Shown here piece by piece: positions 45,929 through 54,361 of a stretch of DNA of 64,000 bases. The translations under genes and the position numbers were made by a program. Every line of letters starts with the position of its first letter. The first letter of the stretch is position 1. The notes under the pieces are model-generated. The model ran no database searches. It was not told where the DNA came from and worked only from the letters and a program-made list of their open reading frames with translations. Location: assembly GCF_900105165.1 (NCBI RefSeq), contig NZ_LT629740.1:4526001-4590000 (forward strand), given 5' to 3'. This DNA is from Mucilaginibacter mallensis (GTDB lineage: Bacteria; Bacteroidota; Bacteroidia; Sphingobacteriales; Sphingobacteriaceae).

Positions 45929-46705
45929 ATGAAACATAAATTACTATCAACTTTATTAGCGGTGCTTGTATTTGCCGGGTGTAGTACATCTAAACACCAA
46001 GCAAAACCCATTAAGTTTGACACTTATATTAATGGTATAATCACCCGCATAGATACCATGACATTTACAGATAGTTCGCGCGGGCGGGATATACCAATAG
46101 CTATATATTATACAGCCCATACATCACCAAAAAAACTGGTGATACTCAATCCAGGTTATGGCGGTACAAAAACCGATTACGGTTACATAGCTGTTAACCT
46201 TGCCAACAACGGCTATATGGTGGTTACAATTCAGCATGATCTGCCTGGTGATACGCCCATACCAACAACAGGTAACATTTATGAGCTAAGAAAACCATTT
46301 TGGGATACGGGGGTAAAAAGCATATTTTTTGTGGCTGCTAAAATAAAAGCGATGTATCCGCAACTTGATTATAAGTACATTGCATTAATCGGCCATTCAA
46401 ACGGTGGCGATATGGCAATGCTTATCGCCAATGAATACCCGGGTTTTGCCAAAATTGTAATAACACTTGATAACAGGCGAGTTCCTTTTCCACGTGCATC
46501 AAAACCTAAAATATTCTCCATCCGCTCAAGTGATCAGCCAGCGGATCTAGGCGTGCTGCCATCAACAGAGGAACAGGAAAAGTACCATATAAAAATTGTA
46601 AAGGTAAATGCCACACACAACAACATGGGTGGCATGGATGAAACAGACGCGCAAAAAACGGAGATCAATTCCCTCATTATAAATTACTTAAATAGCAACA
46701 ATTAG
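45929..46705 (+). CDS. Alpha/beta-hydrolase lipoprotein
   Basis: 258 aa. Lipobox VFAGC (Cys18 region) predicts a lipoprotein. The nucleophile elbow GHSNGGDMAM marks an alpha/beta-hydrolase, with upstream LVILNPGYGGTKTDYGYIA as the oxyanion region. Late His candidates are present (THNNMGGMDE). It resembles dienelactone-hydrolase or esterase relatives; substrate unknown. It lies 14 nt after recN and is probably co-transcribed. Confidence 0.8.
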   Translation: MKHKLLSTLLAVLVFAGCSTSKHQAKPIKFDTYINGIITRIDTMTFTDSSRGRDIPIAIYYTAHTSPKKLVILNPGYGGTKTDYGYIAVNLANNGYMVVTIQHDLPGDTPIPTTGNIYELRKPFWDTGVKSIFFVAAKIKAMYPQLDYKYIALIGHSNGGDMAMLIANEYPGFAKIVITLDNRRVPFPRASKPKIFSIRSSDQPADLGVLPSTEEQEKYHIKIVKVNATHNNMGGMDETDAQKTEINSLIINYLNSNN

Positions 46706-46731
46706 CCAGCAATGCATATTAATACTGCGCA

Positions 46732-46762
46732 TTGTAATCGAACATAAATAATTATAACTTTA
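46732..46762 (+). promoter_or_regulatory. Probable fabI promoter
   Basis: TTG, 20 nt, TAACTTTA (last base differs from the consensus G). It ends 24 nt before the fabI ATG. Confidence 0.5.
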
Positions 46763-46786
46763 CCGCCTATAAACAAAATTCAAAAC

Positions 46787-47602
46787 ATGGCTTATAACTT
46801 ATTAAAAGGCAAAAAAGGAATTATTTTTGGCGCATTGGATGAGAACTCCATCGCCTGGAAAACAGCTCAGCATTGTTATGCCGAGGGTGCCGAAATAGTA
46901 TTAACCAATGCCCCTATTGCTTTGCGTATGGGCACTATCAATAAACTTGCCGAAGAGATCAATGCCCCGGTTATCCCTGCGGATGTTACCAATGCTGATG
47001 ATATTACCAACCTTTTCGTAAAAGCTAAAGAGCATTTTGGCGGAGGTGTTGATTTTATACTGCACTCGATAGGTATGAGTATTAACGTGCGCAAAAACAT
47101 TCCTTATACCGAAAATAATTACGATTTCACCCACAAGGGTCTTGATATTTCAGCTATCAGCTTACACCGTGTATTGCAGATTGCTATGAAAGAAGATGCT
47201 ATTAACGAATGGGGATCAGTTGTGGCGTTAACTTATATTGCTGGTCAGCGTGTGTTCCCTAGCTATAATGATATGGCGGATGGTAAAGCGATGCTGGAAA
47301 GTATAGCACGTAACTTTGGTTATTTCTATGGCGTTGAGAAAAAAGTACGTATCAATACAGTATCACAATCACCAACCCGTACTACTGCAGGTTCAGGCGT
47401 TAAAGGTTTTGACGGATTTATCAGCTATGCTGAAAAAATGAGTCCACTAGGTAATGCATCGGCTGATCAATGTGCTGATTATTGCGTAAGCCTGTTCTCT
47501 GACCTTACCAAAATGGTTACCATGCAAAATCTTTTCCACGATGGCGGCTTCTCATTCACCGGAGTTTCTCAAGCTGTTATTGAGCAAATGGAGAAAGAGT
47601 AA
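46787..47602 (+). CDS. fabI: Enoyl-ACP reductase FabI
   Basis: 271-aa short-chain dehydrogenase family enzyme completing each fatty acid elongation cycle with NADH. Catalytic Tyr160 and Lys167 (YNDMADGK, Y-x6-K) fit FabI spacing; ILHSIGM and SQSPTRTTAGSGV are typical. It is predicted to be the triclosan-target type. A terminator follows. Confidence 0.93.
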   Translation: MAYNLLKGKKGIIFGALDENSIAWKTAQHCYAEGAEIVLTNAPIALRMGTINKLAEEINAPVIPADVTNADDITNLFVKAKEHFGGGVDFILHSIGMSINVRKNIPYTENNYDFTHKGLDISAISLHRVLQIAMKEDAINEWGSVVALTYIAGQRVFPSYNDMADGKAMLESIARNFGYFYGVEKKVRINTVSQSPTRTTAGSGVKGFDGFISYAEKMSPLGNASADQCADYCVSLFSDLTKMVTMQNLFHDGGFSFTGVSQAVIEQMEKE

Positions 47603-47667
47603 GTTAGTTGACTGGTTAATTAGTTGATTAGAGATTAATTGAATTTTAGTTAAGTAGTTAAAAAATT

Positions 47668-47718
47668 AATTACCAAAAGAAAAGCCCTGATTGTATCAGG
47701 GCTTTTCTTTTGGTAATT
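47668..47718. terminator. 24-bp-stem bidirectional terminator
   Basis: AATTACCAAAAGAAAAGCCC... pairs perfectly over 24 bp with a 3-nt loop, and both sides are T-rich on their own strand. It separates the convergent fabI and 47768 genes. Flanking AGTTGATTAGAGATTA / TAATCTCTAATCAACT words extend the palindrome outward (about 47622-47752). Confidence 0.9.
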
Positions 47719-47767
47719 TTTAACTGTAGCAACTAATCTCTAATCAACTAGTCATTATTCAACTAAA

Positions 47768-48157
47768 TTAGTTAGATGGAACGACTACAATTTTTGTACC
47801 TAATGCAGGCGGAACCGAAATAGTTTGTGCACCATTAGCTGATTGAGCATATAGCGTTATAGTACCACCGTCATTTGTATAAGTATATGATACATTATTA
47901 TATACTTCCGGGATTTGCTCATAGCTTTTACCACCATCAAATGTAAAATAGATCAGAATACCATCTGATGATAAACCAAAATTACCTTTGGCTGGTGTAA
48001 TTGATGCAGTGTAATTTAACCCATTATCCGTGGTAGACCAATCTGTTGAGGCCAGAGTGGCATATGATGTTTGATTAGGTACTACCGCGTAGTTTTTAGT
48101 GCACGAGCTCGCTAATAACGCTCCGCTGATTAACAATAAGAATAAGATTTTTTTCAT
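47768..48157 (-). CDS. Small lipoprotein of unknown function
   Basis: 129 aa. SPII signal MKKILFLLLISGALLASSC gives lipid Cys19. The rest is Thr/Ser/Tyr-rich and probably beta (LNYTASITPAKGNFGLSSDG, FTFDGGKSYEQIPEVYN). Not recognised as a named family. It is probably exposed at the outer membrane or periplasm. It is monocistronic between two terminators. Confidence 0.7.
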   Translation of the reverse strand: MKKILFLLLISGALLASSCTKNYAVVPNQTSYATLASTDWSTTDNGLNYTASITPAKGNFGLSSDGILIYFTFDGGKSYEQIPEVYNNVSYTYTNDGGTITLYAQSANGAQTISVPPALGTKIVVVPSN

Positions 48158-48290
48158 AATAATAGAATGCTTAAGTTTTAATATAGACCAAAGTTCCGCA
48201 AAAAGGTTTAAAAAAGGTTTATATTTTTTGTTGCATTTTTTTACTAAACCTCAATTTTAACATAATTTAACGTTTTTGCAACAAAAAAAA

Positions 48291-48314
48291 TGCCCGTTAA
48301 GTTATCAACGGGCA
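48291..48314 (-). terminator. clpC terminator
   Basis: TGCCCGTT/AACGGGCA, 8-bp stem with an 8-nt loop and T runs on both strands. It lies 24 nt past the clpC stop. Confidence 0.85.
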
Positions 48315-48337
48315 CTTTTTTTATGTAAAGTATTTAA

Positions 48338-50872
48338 TTATTTCTGTTCTTCTTCTTCAGGCTTTTTCTTTTCCCCTTTTCTGTCGACGATCTTTATTTC
48401 GTTGGCTTCTTTGTCATAATCCACTTCCATAGTATCACCTTCACTAAGTTCACCTTTCAGAATTTCTTCAGCAATTGGATCTTCCAAATATTTCTGGATA
48501 GCACGTTTTAACGGACGGGCCCCAAATTGCGAATCATATCCTTTCTCAGCAATAAATTCCTTAGCGCCAAGGGTAAGCTCAATTTTGTAACCAAGACTGT
48601 TAACCCTGCTAAACAGGTAAGCCAGCTCGATATCGATAATTTTGAAGATCTCGTCCTTACCTAATGAGTTAAACACGATCACATCATCAATACGGTTCAG
48701 GAATTCAGGAGCAAAAGCGCGCCTTAAAGCATTTTCAATAACACCTCTTGAGTGTGCATCAGCCTGGTTGGTTTTGGCATTGGTACTGAAACCTACACCC
48801 TGACCAAAGTCTTTCAACTGACGTGCACCAATGTTTGATGTCATGATGATGATGGTATTCCTGAAATCAACCTTACGGCCTAATGAATCAGTCAACTGTC
48901 CTTCATCCAATACCTGTAACAGTATGTTGAATACATCAGGGTGAGCTTTTTCAATCTCATCAAGCAATACTACTGCGTATGGTTTACGGCGTACTTTTTC
49001 AGTAAGCTGTCCGCCTTCTTCATAACCCACATAGCCCGGAGGCGCTCCTACCAAACGTGATACTGCGAATTTCTCCATGTACTCACTCATATCTATCTGT
49101 ATCAGCGCATCCTCGGTATCAAACATAAAACGGGCAAGCTCTTTGGCAAGCTCAGTTTTACCAACACCGGTTGGACCTAAGAATATAAATGAGCCAATCG
49201 GTTTTTTTGGATCCTTTAAGCCTGCACGTGTACGTTGTATAGCGCGGGTTAATTTTTTGATAGCCTCTTCCTGACCAATGATCTTTCCGCCAATGGTTTC
49301 AGACATGTTCAGCAATTTCTGGCTATCAGCCTGGCCAACCTTTTGTACCGGTATGCCGGTCATCATGGCTACAACTTCAGCAACATTATCTTCAGTTACA
49401 GTGTAACGTTTTGATTTTGTTTCTGCTTCCCATACTGCTTTAGCCTGGTCAAGTTCTTCAAGCAGGTGTTTTTCAGTATCGCGGAGCTTAGCTGCTTCCT
49501 CATATTTCTGGCTGCGAACAACTTTATTTTTCTCAACCTTGATCAGCTCTATCTTTTGCTCAATATCCAAAATATTCTGCGGAACATGGATATTGGTTAA
49601 GTGAACGCGTGATCCTGATTCATCTAAAGCATCTATCGCCTTATCAGGTAAAAACCTGTCAGTAATATACCTGGTGGTTAAAGCAACGCAGGCATTAATA
49701 GCTTCGGGAGTATAAGTTACACCGTGATGTTCTTCATATTTTTCTTTGATCCTGTTCAATATCTCGATGGTTTCATCAGGAGTAGCAGGCTCAACCATTA
49801 CCTTTTGGAAACGACGGTCTAAAGCGCCGTCTTTTTCAATGTACTGGCGGTATTCATCTAATGTTGTAGCGCCAATGCATTGGATCTCTCCACGTGCCAA
49901 AGCCGGTTTAAACATATTCGATGCATCAAGCGAGCCAGAAGCGCCACCTGCGCCAACTATGGTATGGATCTCATCTATGAATAAAATTACATCCGGAGAT
50001 TTTTCCAATTCGTTCATTACCGCTTTCATGCGTTCTTCAAACTGGCCACGGTATTTAGTACCTGCAACCAATGAAGCCAGATCAAGCGTAACCACACGTT
50101 TGTTAAACAACACGCGTGATACTTTGCGCTGTACAATGCGTAAAGCCAAACCTTCGGCAATAGCTGATTTACCTACACCAGGTTCGCCTATTAAAATAGG
50201 ATTGTTCTTTTTACGGCGCGATAAAATCTGCGATACGCGTTCAATTTCTTTTTCACGACCTACTATCGGATCAAGGCGGCCATCTTCAGCAGCTTTTGTT
50301 AAATCGCGGCCAAAGTTATCCAGCACAGGTGTTTTTGATTTTATGTCAGATACTTTTTTAGGCTGGCTAAAAGAGTCATCTTCCTTAAATTCATCTTCAC
50401 CCCCTGTAGGTGAGCCAGGCATTTCGTCGGTCACATCATTTTTGTGTGATTCAACTTCGCCTTTAAAGATCTCGTAGTTAACATTAAACTGCATTAGTAT
50501 TTGCGATGCGATGTTATCTTCATCACGTAAAATAGACAGCAGCAAATGCTCAGTACCAATTACATCACTTTTAAATATTTTAGCTTCAAGGTAAGTTATC
50601 TTCAATACTTTTTCTGCTTGTTTAGTTAATGGGATGCTTCCGATATGTACATTAGTGCCTATTGTGCCTTTAACGGCGTCTTCAACGGCGCGGCGCAACT
50701 TGGCGGTATCAACGGTTAACTCCTTAAGTAGTTTAATAGCTACACCGTCTCCATCGCGTATTAATCCGAGTAAAAGGTGTTCTGTACCAATATAATCATG
50801 CCCAAGGCGTAAAGCCTCTTCCCTGCTATATTGAATAACATCCTTAACCCGCGGCGAAAATTTAGCTTCCAT
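48338..50872 (-). CDS. clpC: ClpC-type AAA+ unfoldase
   Basis: 844 aa. The double Clp N-domain (FSPRVKDVIQYSREEALRLG; LTKQAEKVLKITYLEAK) is followed by AAA-1 with Walker A GEPGVGKS, a UVR-type middle region (KYEEAAKLRDTEKHLLEEL) and AAA-2 with GPTGVGKTE. The middle region marks ClpC rather than ClpA. It feeds substrates to ClpP and handles damaged proteins. No ctsR or mcsB gene is adjacent. The C-terminus is a charged KKPEEEEQK tail. Confidence 0.95.
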   Translation of the reverse strand: MEAKFSPRVKDVIQYSREEALRLGHDYIGTEHLLLGLIRDGDGVAIKLLKELTVDTAKLRRAVEDAVKGTIGTNVHIGSIPLTKQAEKVLKITYLEAKIFKSDVIGTEHLLLSILRDEDNIASQILMQFNVNYEIFKGEVESHKNDVTDEMPGSPTGGEDEFKEDDSFSQPKKVSDIKSKTPVLDNFGRDLTKAAEDGRLDPIVGREKEIERVSQILSRRKKNNPILIGEPGVGKSAIAEGLALRIVQRKVSRVLFNKRVVTLDLASLVAGTKYRGQFEERMKAVMNELEKSPDVILFIDEIHTIVGAGGASGSLDASNMFKPALARGEIQCIGATTLDEYRQYIEKDGALDRRFQKVMVEPATPDETIEILNRIKEKYEEHHGVTYTPEAINACVALTTRYITDRFLPDKAIDALDESGSRVHLTNIHVPQNILDIEQKIELIKVEKNKVVRSQKYEEAAKLRDTEKHLLEELDQAKAVWEAETKSKRYTVTEDNVAEVVAMMTGIPVQKVGQADSQKLLNMSETIGGKIIGQEEAIKKLTRAIQRTRAGLKDPKKPIGSFIFLGPTGVGKTELAKELARFMFDTEDALIQIDMSEYMEKFAVSRLVGAPPGYVGYEEGGQLTEKVRRKPYAVVLLDEIEKAHPDVFNILLQVLDEGQLTDSLGRKVDFRNTIIIMTSNIGARQLKDFGQGVGFSTNAKTNQADAHSRGVIENALRRAFAPEFLNRIDDVIVFNSLGKDEIFKIIDIELAYLFSRVNSLGYKIELTLGAKEFIAEKGYDSQFGARPLKRAIQKYLEDPIAEEILKGELSEGDTMEVDYDKEANEIKIVDRKGEKKKPEEEEQK

Positions 50873-51355
50873 ATATACCTTTCTGATTTTAGTACGTCAC
50901 TAATTTAATAAATTGTTTTATTAATAATGGCGTGTTTCTTTACACTTATCAACAATATTGTTGCCAACTTTTATAACTATAATAAAACAGACATTATTAT
51001 GATGCGCAATCTATTATTTTAGTTACCATTCAAAGAATTTTTATTTACAAAAACATTTACAAATGCGTTTTTTGACAATGTTTCAATAAGTTATATATTT
51101 TCGAGTATAAATACTTCAAATAGTTTAACCTGTTAAGCATTATTTTCCCCAAATACGCCAAATGTGGAATAGCTTATACAGCAATATGACATTTAGGCAT
51201 AAATCATACTGTCATAATAAGCACGCCTAATTATATATACGTAAGAAGTAGACGATTTGATTTACTGAGCGTGAAATATTTATTCAAGATTAACTGAATA
51301 TAAAGATACCTGTTGATTATCCCTTTACCCAATAATTAATTTAAAGCTTTACCCG
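50873..51355. other. AT-rich intergenic region between clpC and ettA
   Basis: This divergent spacer of about 480 bp contains no recognisable gene or RNA. It must carry the clpC promoter, but no full TTG-N19-TAnnTTTG match was found on the minus strand. It could hide a small RNA. Confidence 0.5.
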
Positions 51356-51385
51356 TTGTAAATTATCTATATTAATAGATATTTG
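51356..51385 (+). promoter_or_regulatory. Probable ettA promoter
   Basis: TTG (51356-51358), 19 nt, GATATTTG (51378-51385; seven of eight consensus-compatible). It ends 19 nt before the ATG. Confidence 0.6.
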
Positions 51386-51404
51386 CCTTTACAAAATATT
51401 AGTA

Positions 51405-53087
51405 ATGGCAGACGAGAAGATTATATTTTCAATGGCCGGGGTTAGCAAGATCTATCCTCCGCAAAAAACAGTATTAAAGAATATTTATCTGTCGTTTTTT
51501 TATGGCGCCAAAATCGGCGTTATAGGTTTGAACGGCTCCGGTAAATCATCGTTATTAAAAATAATAGCAGGCATTGATAAAACCAATATAGGCGAAGTAG
51601 TTTTTTCGCCCGGATATACCGTAGGCTACTTAAGCCAGGAACCTGAGCTTGATCCCAACAAAACCGTACGCGAGGTTGTGGAAGAAGGTGTAAGCGAAAT
51701 AACCGCTTTATTAAAGGAGTACGAGGAGATCAACGAGAAATTTGGTTTGGAGGAGTATTACAGCGATGCTGATAAAATGGATAAGCTGATGACCCGCCAG
51801 GGTGAACTGCAGGATAAAATTGATGCCGTAAACGCCTGGGAACTGGACACCAAACTGGAGCGTGCCATGGATGCGCTGCGTTGCCCGGAACCCGATACCA
51901 AAATAGCGGTACTATCGGGCGGTGAGCGCCGCAGGGTGGCATTATGCCGTTTGTTGCTGAAAGAACCTGATGTTTTATTGCTGGATGAGCCTACCAACCA
52001 CTTAGATGCAGAGTCGATAGATTGGCTGGAACAACACCTTAAACAATATAAAGGTACCGTTATAGCCGTAACCCACGACCGCTACTTCCTGGATAACGTT
52101 GCCGGCTGGATATTGGAGCTTGACCGCGGCGAGGGTATCCCTTGGAAAGGTAATTATTCATCATGGCTCGACCAGAAGGCTAAACGCCTGGCGCAGGAGG
52201 ATAAAACTGAGAGTAAACGCCAGAAAGCTTTGGAGCGTGAGCTGGAATGGGTACGCATGGGGCCAAAAGGCCGTCATACCAAATCAAAGGCCCGTTTATC
52301 AAATTATGATAAATTAGCATCGGAGGAAACTAAGGACAGGGAAGAAAAACTGGAACTATTCATTCCGCCTGGCCCACGCTTGGGTAATATAGTGATCGAG
52401 GCCAACGGCGTAAGTAAATCATACGGCGATAAGTTATTGTTTGATAACCTGAACTTCTCTTTACCACCGGCAGGTATAGTTGGTATCATCGGCCCGAATG
52501 GTGCGGGTAAAACCACCCTATTCCGCTTAATTACCGGGCAGGATCAGCCTGATACAGGCACTTTCCGTGTAGGTGATACCGTGGCTTTAGGTTATGTTGA
52601 CCAGTTGCATGACGACCTTGACCCCAACAAATCTGTTTGGGAAAACGTAACCGGCGGTTTGGAAACCATTATGGTAGGCAATCGCCCGCTAAACTCACGC
52701 GCTTATGTATCCCGCTTTAATTTTAATGGTGCTGATCAGCAAAAAAAGGTTGGCGTACTATCAGGCGGTGAGCGTAATAGGGTGCATTTATCCATCACGC
52801 TAAAAAAAGGCTCTAACGTATTATTACTGGATGAGCCCACCAATGATATTGACGTAAACACGCTCCGCGCTTTGGAAGAAGCATTGGAAAACTTCGGCGG
52901 CTGCGCAGTAGTGATCAGTCACGACAGGTGGTTCCTTGATAGGATCTGTACACATATACTTGCATTTGAAGGTAACTCACAGGTTTATTTCTTCGAAGGG
53001 AATTATTCGGATTACGAGGAGAACAGGAAGAAACGCCTGGGGGATATTGCGCCGAAAAGGATCAAGTATAAGAAGTTGACGGTGTAA
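51405..53087 (+). CDS. ettA: ABC-F translational throttle ATPase EttA
   Basis: 560 aa with two ABC domains and no membrane part. Walker A motifs GLNGSGKSS and GPNGAGKTT, signatures LSGGERRRVAL and LSGGERNRVHL, and the Arm/linker region TESKRQKALERELEWVRMG match EttA length and layout. EttA binds the ribosomal E site and gates elongation with ATP/ADP ratio. Monocistronic; a hairpin terminator follows. Confidence 0.94.
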   Translation: MADEKIIFSMAGVSKIYPPQKTVLKNIYLSFFYGAKIGVIGLNGSGKSSLLKIIAGIDKTNIGEVVFSPGYTVGYLSQEPELDPNKTVREVVEEGVSEITALLKEYEEINEKFGLEEYYSDADKMDKLMTRQGELQDKIDAVNAWELDTKLERAMDALRCPEPDTKIAVLSGGERRRVALCRLLLKEPDVLLLDEPTNHLDAESIDWLEQHLKQYKGTVIAVTHDRYFLDNVAGWILELDRGEGIPWKGNYSSWLDQKAKRLAQEDKTESKRQKALERELEWVRMGPKGRHTKSKARLSNYDKLASEETKDREEKLELFIPPGPRLGNIVIEANGVSKSYGDKLLFDNLNFSLPPAGIVGIIGPNGAGKTTLFRLITGQDQPDTGTFRVGDTVALGYVDQLHDDLDPNKSVWENVTGGLETIMVGNRPLNSRAYVSRFNFNGADQQKKVGVLSGGERNRVHLSITLKKGSNVLLLDEPTNDIDVNTLRALEEALENFGGCAVVISHDRWFLDRICTHILAFEGNSQVYFFEGNYSDYEENRKKRLGDIAPKRIKYKKLTV

Positions 53088-53106
53088 GATTAATCTTGTA
53101 AAGACA

Positions 53107-53137
53107 GACTTACGAAGTTTTAAAAACTTCGTAAGTC
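53107..53137 (+). terminator. ettA terminator (GACTTACGAAGTTTT hairpin)
   Basis: 15-bp perfect stem (GACTTACGAAGTTTT and complement), one-base formal loop, followed by TTTT. The stem core CTTACGAAGTTTTAAAA is shared with the inverted repeat at 16946-17025. Confidence 0.88.
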
Positions 53138-53184
53138 TTTTGCATCATTAAGAACAATAGTCGCATGGCGAATTGTCCTGTGGG

Positions 53185-53208
53185 ATCCTGAAACAAGTTC
53201 AGGATGAC
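53185..53208. repeat. ATCCTGAA/TTCAGGAT palindrome
   Basis: ATCCTGAAACAAGTTCAGGA forms a short hairpin and ends in TGAC, like a half copy of the 30739 element. Confidence 0.6.
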
Positions 53209-53217
53209 TTACTTGAT

Positions 53218-53257
53218 AAAAAGCAAAGGCCCCTCAATTGAGGGGCCTTTGCTTTTT
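53218..53257. terminator. 40-bp perfect palindrome, bidirectional terminator
   Basis: AAAAAGCAAAGGCCCCTCAA and its exact complement meet at AATT with no loop, flanked by A/T runs. It separates ettA from the convergent phosphoesterase gene. Confidence 0.88.
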
Positions 53258-53264
53258 ATATCTC

Positions 53265-53321
53265 CTTCCACTGGCTTCAGTCTGCGACTGAAGCCTACAG
53301 ATCAGGAAAGTTTGCAACTTT
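53265..53321 (-). repeat. Twin-hairpin 3' element, copy 1
   Basis: Just past the phosphoesterase stop. Hairpin 1 GGCTTCAGTC-TGC-GACTGAAGCC (53273-53295); then GATCA; hairpin 2 GGAAAGTTTGCAACTTTCC. The layout and linker match 54303-54361, but hairpin 1 has different bases that still pair. Confidence 0.88.
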
Positions 53322-53326
53322 CCTCC

Positions 53327-54220
53327 CTACTCCCAAACATCATTAATCACTGCTCCGCTCTGTTTATCATCAGCAGGCAATTTAAACATAGCCTCCAATG
53401 TGTGCAGCACATTATAATGGGTGATATGTTCGCTGTATTTACCTATTTTAACATGTGCACCATAAAAAATAGTAGGTATTTGGTTTGCTGATGTACGGCT
53501 ATCGTCTTCATCAAACGTTACAATCAGCAGGCTGTCGTGGGTCTTGGCCCATTCGGCGTATTTGGCAATATTTGCTTTTAGCCATTTGTCGCCGCGCTGT
53601 ATGGCTGCGGCATCGCCTGGAACGCCTATATTGTGCATATCGTAATCCATATCGGGGATTACAAAAGCTACTGTAGGCAGTTTGTTGTAATCGGACGGAA
53701 AAGCCGTCATAGGCTGACTAAGCGATGCAGGGAAATTATTGGGGCCTGTTCCCTGCCAGTTTACCCATGGGCAATGCTTACGCCCATAAAGCGCCTGCCC
53801 TGTAAGCGTACTGGTTTTATAATAGCAAGACAAAAACCCAACAGACGGCATAGTTTGCGCAAAACCTTTAAAAGTAAAGCCTTTACTGATCAATGCTGCG
53901 CCGAGGTTCGGTGTTGTGAATGTTTTACCCTCGAGGCATTCATCGGCTACCACGCCCTGAAGGCCACCTGAAAACAGTGCTATATAATTTGCCTGACTGG
54001 GATGGGTAACTCCATGCGAATCGGTAAACAAAGCGCCATGTTCAGAAAGCCAGCTGATATATGGTGAATTAGGTGAGCCAATAAGCGCACTGTAATCATG
54101 GTTTTCTTCCACAACCACAATCACATGTTTATATGTTGGGAGTTCCGGAGCTGGTTTATAATTTACAAACGACAAACATGCTAATGCCGCTAAAGCGGGT
54201 AATGATAAAAGATATTTCAT
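53327..54220 (-). CDS. Phosphoesterase (PF04185 type), secreted
   Basis: 297 aa. Signal peptide MKYLLSLPALAALACLSFV. VIVVVEENHDYSALIG, then GVTHPSQANYIALFSG (metal and nucleophile region) and LIVTFDEDDSR near the C-terminus define the acid phosphatase/phospholipase C-like alkaline-phosphatase superfamily. It probably hydrolyses phosphate esters in the periplasm. The 3' flank is the twin-hairpin element. Confidence 0.85.
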   Translation of the reverse strand: MKYLLSLPALAALACLSFVNYKPAPELPTYKHVIVVVEENHDYSALIGSPNSPYISWLSEHGALFTDSHGVTHPSQANYIALFSGGLQGVVADECLEGKTFTTPNLGAALISKGFTFKGFAQTMPSVGFLSCYYKTSTLTGQALYGRKHCPWVNWQGTGPNNFPASLSQPMTAFPSDYNKLPTVAFVIPDMDYDMHNIGVPGDAAAIQRGDKWLKANIAKYAEWAKTHDSLLIVTFDEDDSRTSANQIPTIFYGAHVKIGKYSEHITHYNVLHTLEAMFKLPADDKQSGAVINDVWE

Positions 54221-54302
54221 TGTTTTTATAGATACTTATGCAATGCAATAATAAACCATTCGATCATGATTTATTATTGCTGTATTAATATTGTTACTGC
54301 GC

Positions 54303-54361
54303 ATTTCCACTGGGTTAAGTCTATAACTTAACCCACGGATCAGGAAAGTTTGTAACTTTCC
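54303..54361 (-). repeat. Twin-hairpin 3' element, copy 2
   Basis: At the M13 peptidase stop. Hairpin 1 GGGTTAAGT-CTATA-ACTTAACCC; linker GGATCA; hairpin 2 GGAAAGTTTGTAACTTTCC. The flank TTCCACTGG is shared with copy 1. Differences in hairpin 1 are compensatory. Confidence 0.88.
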
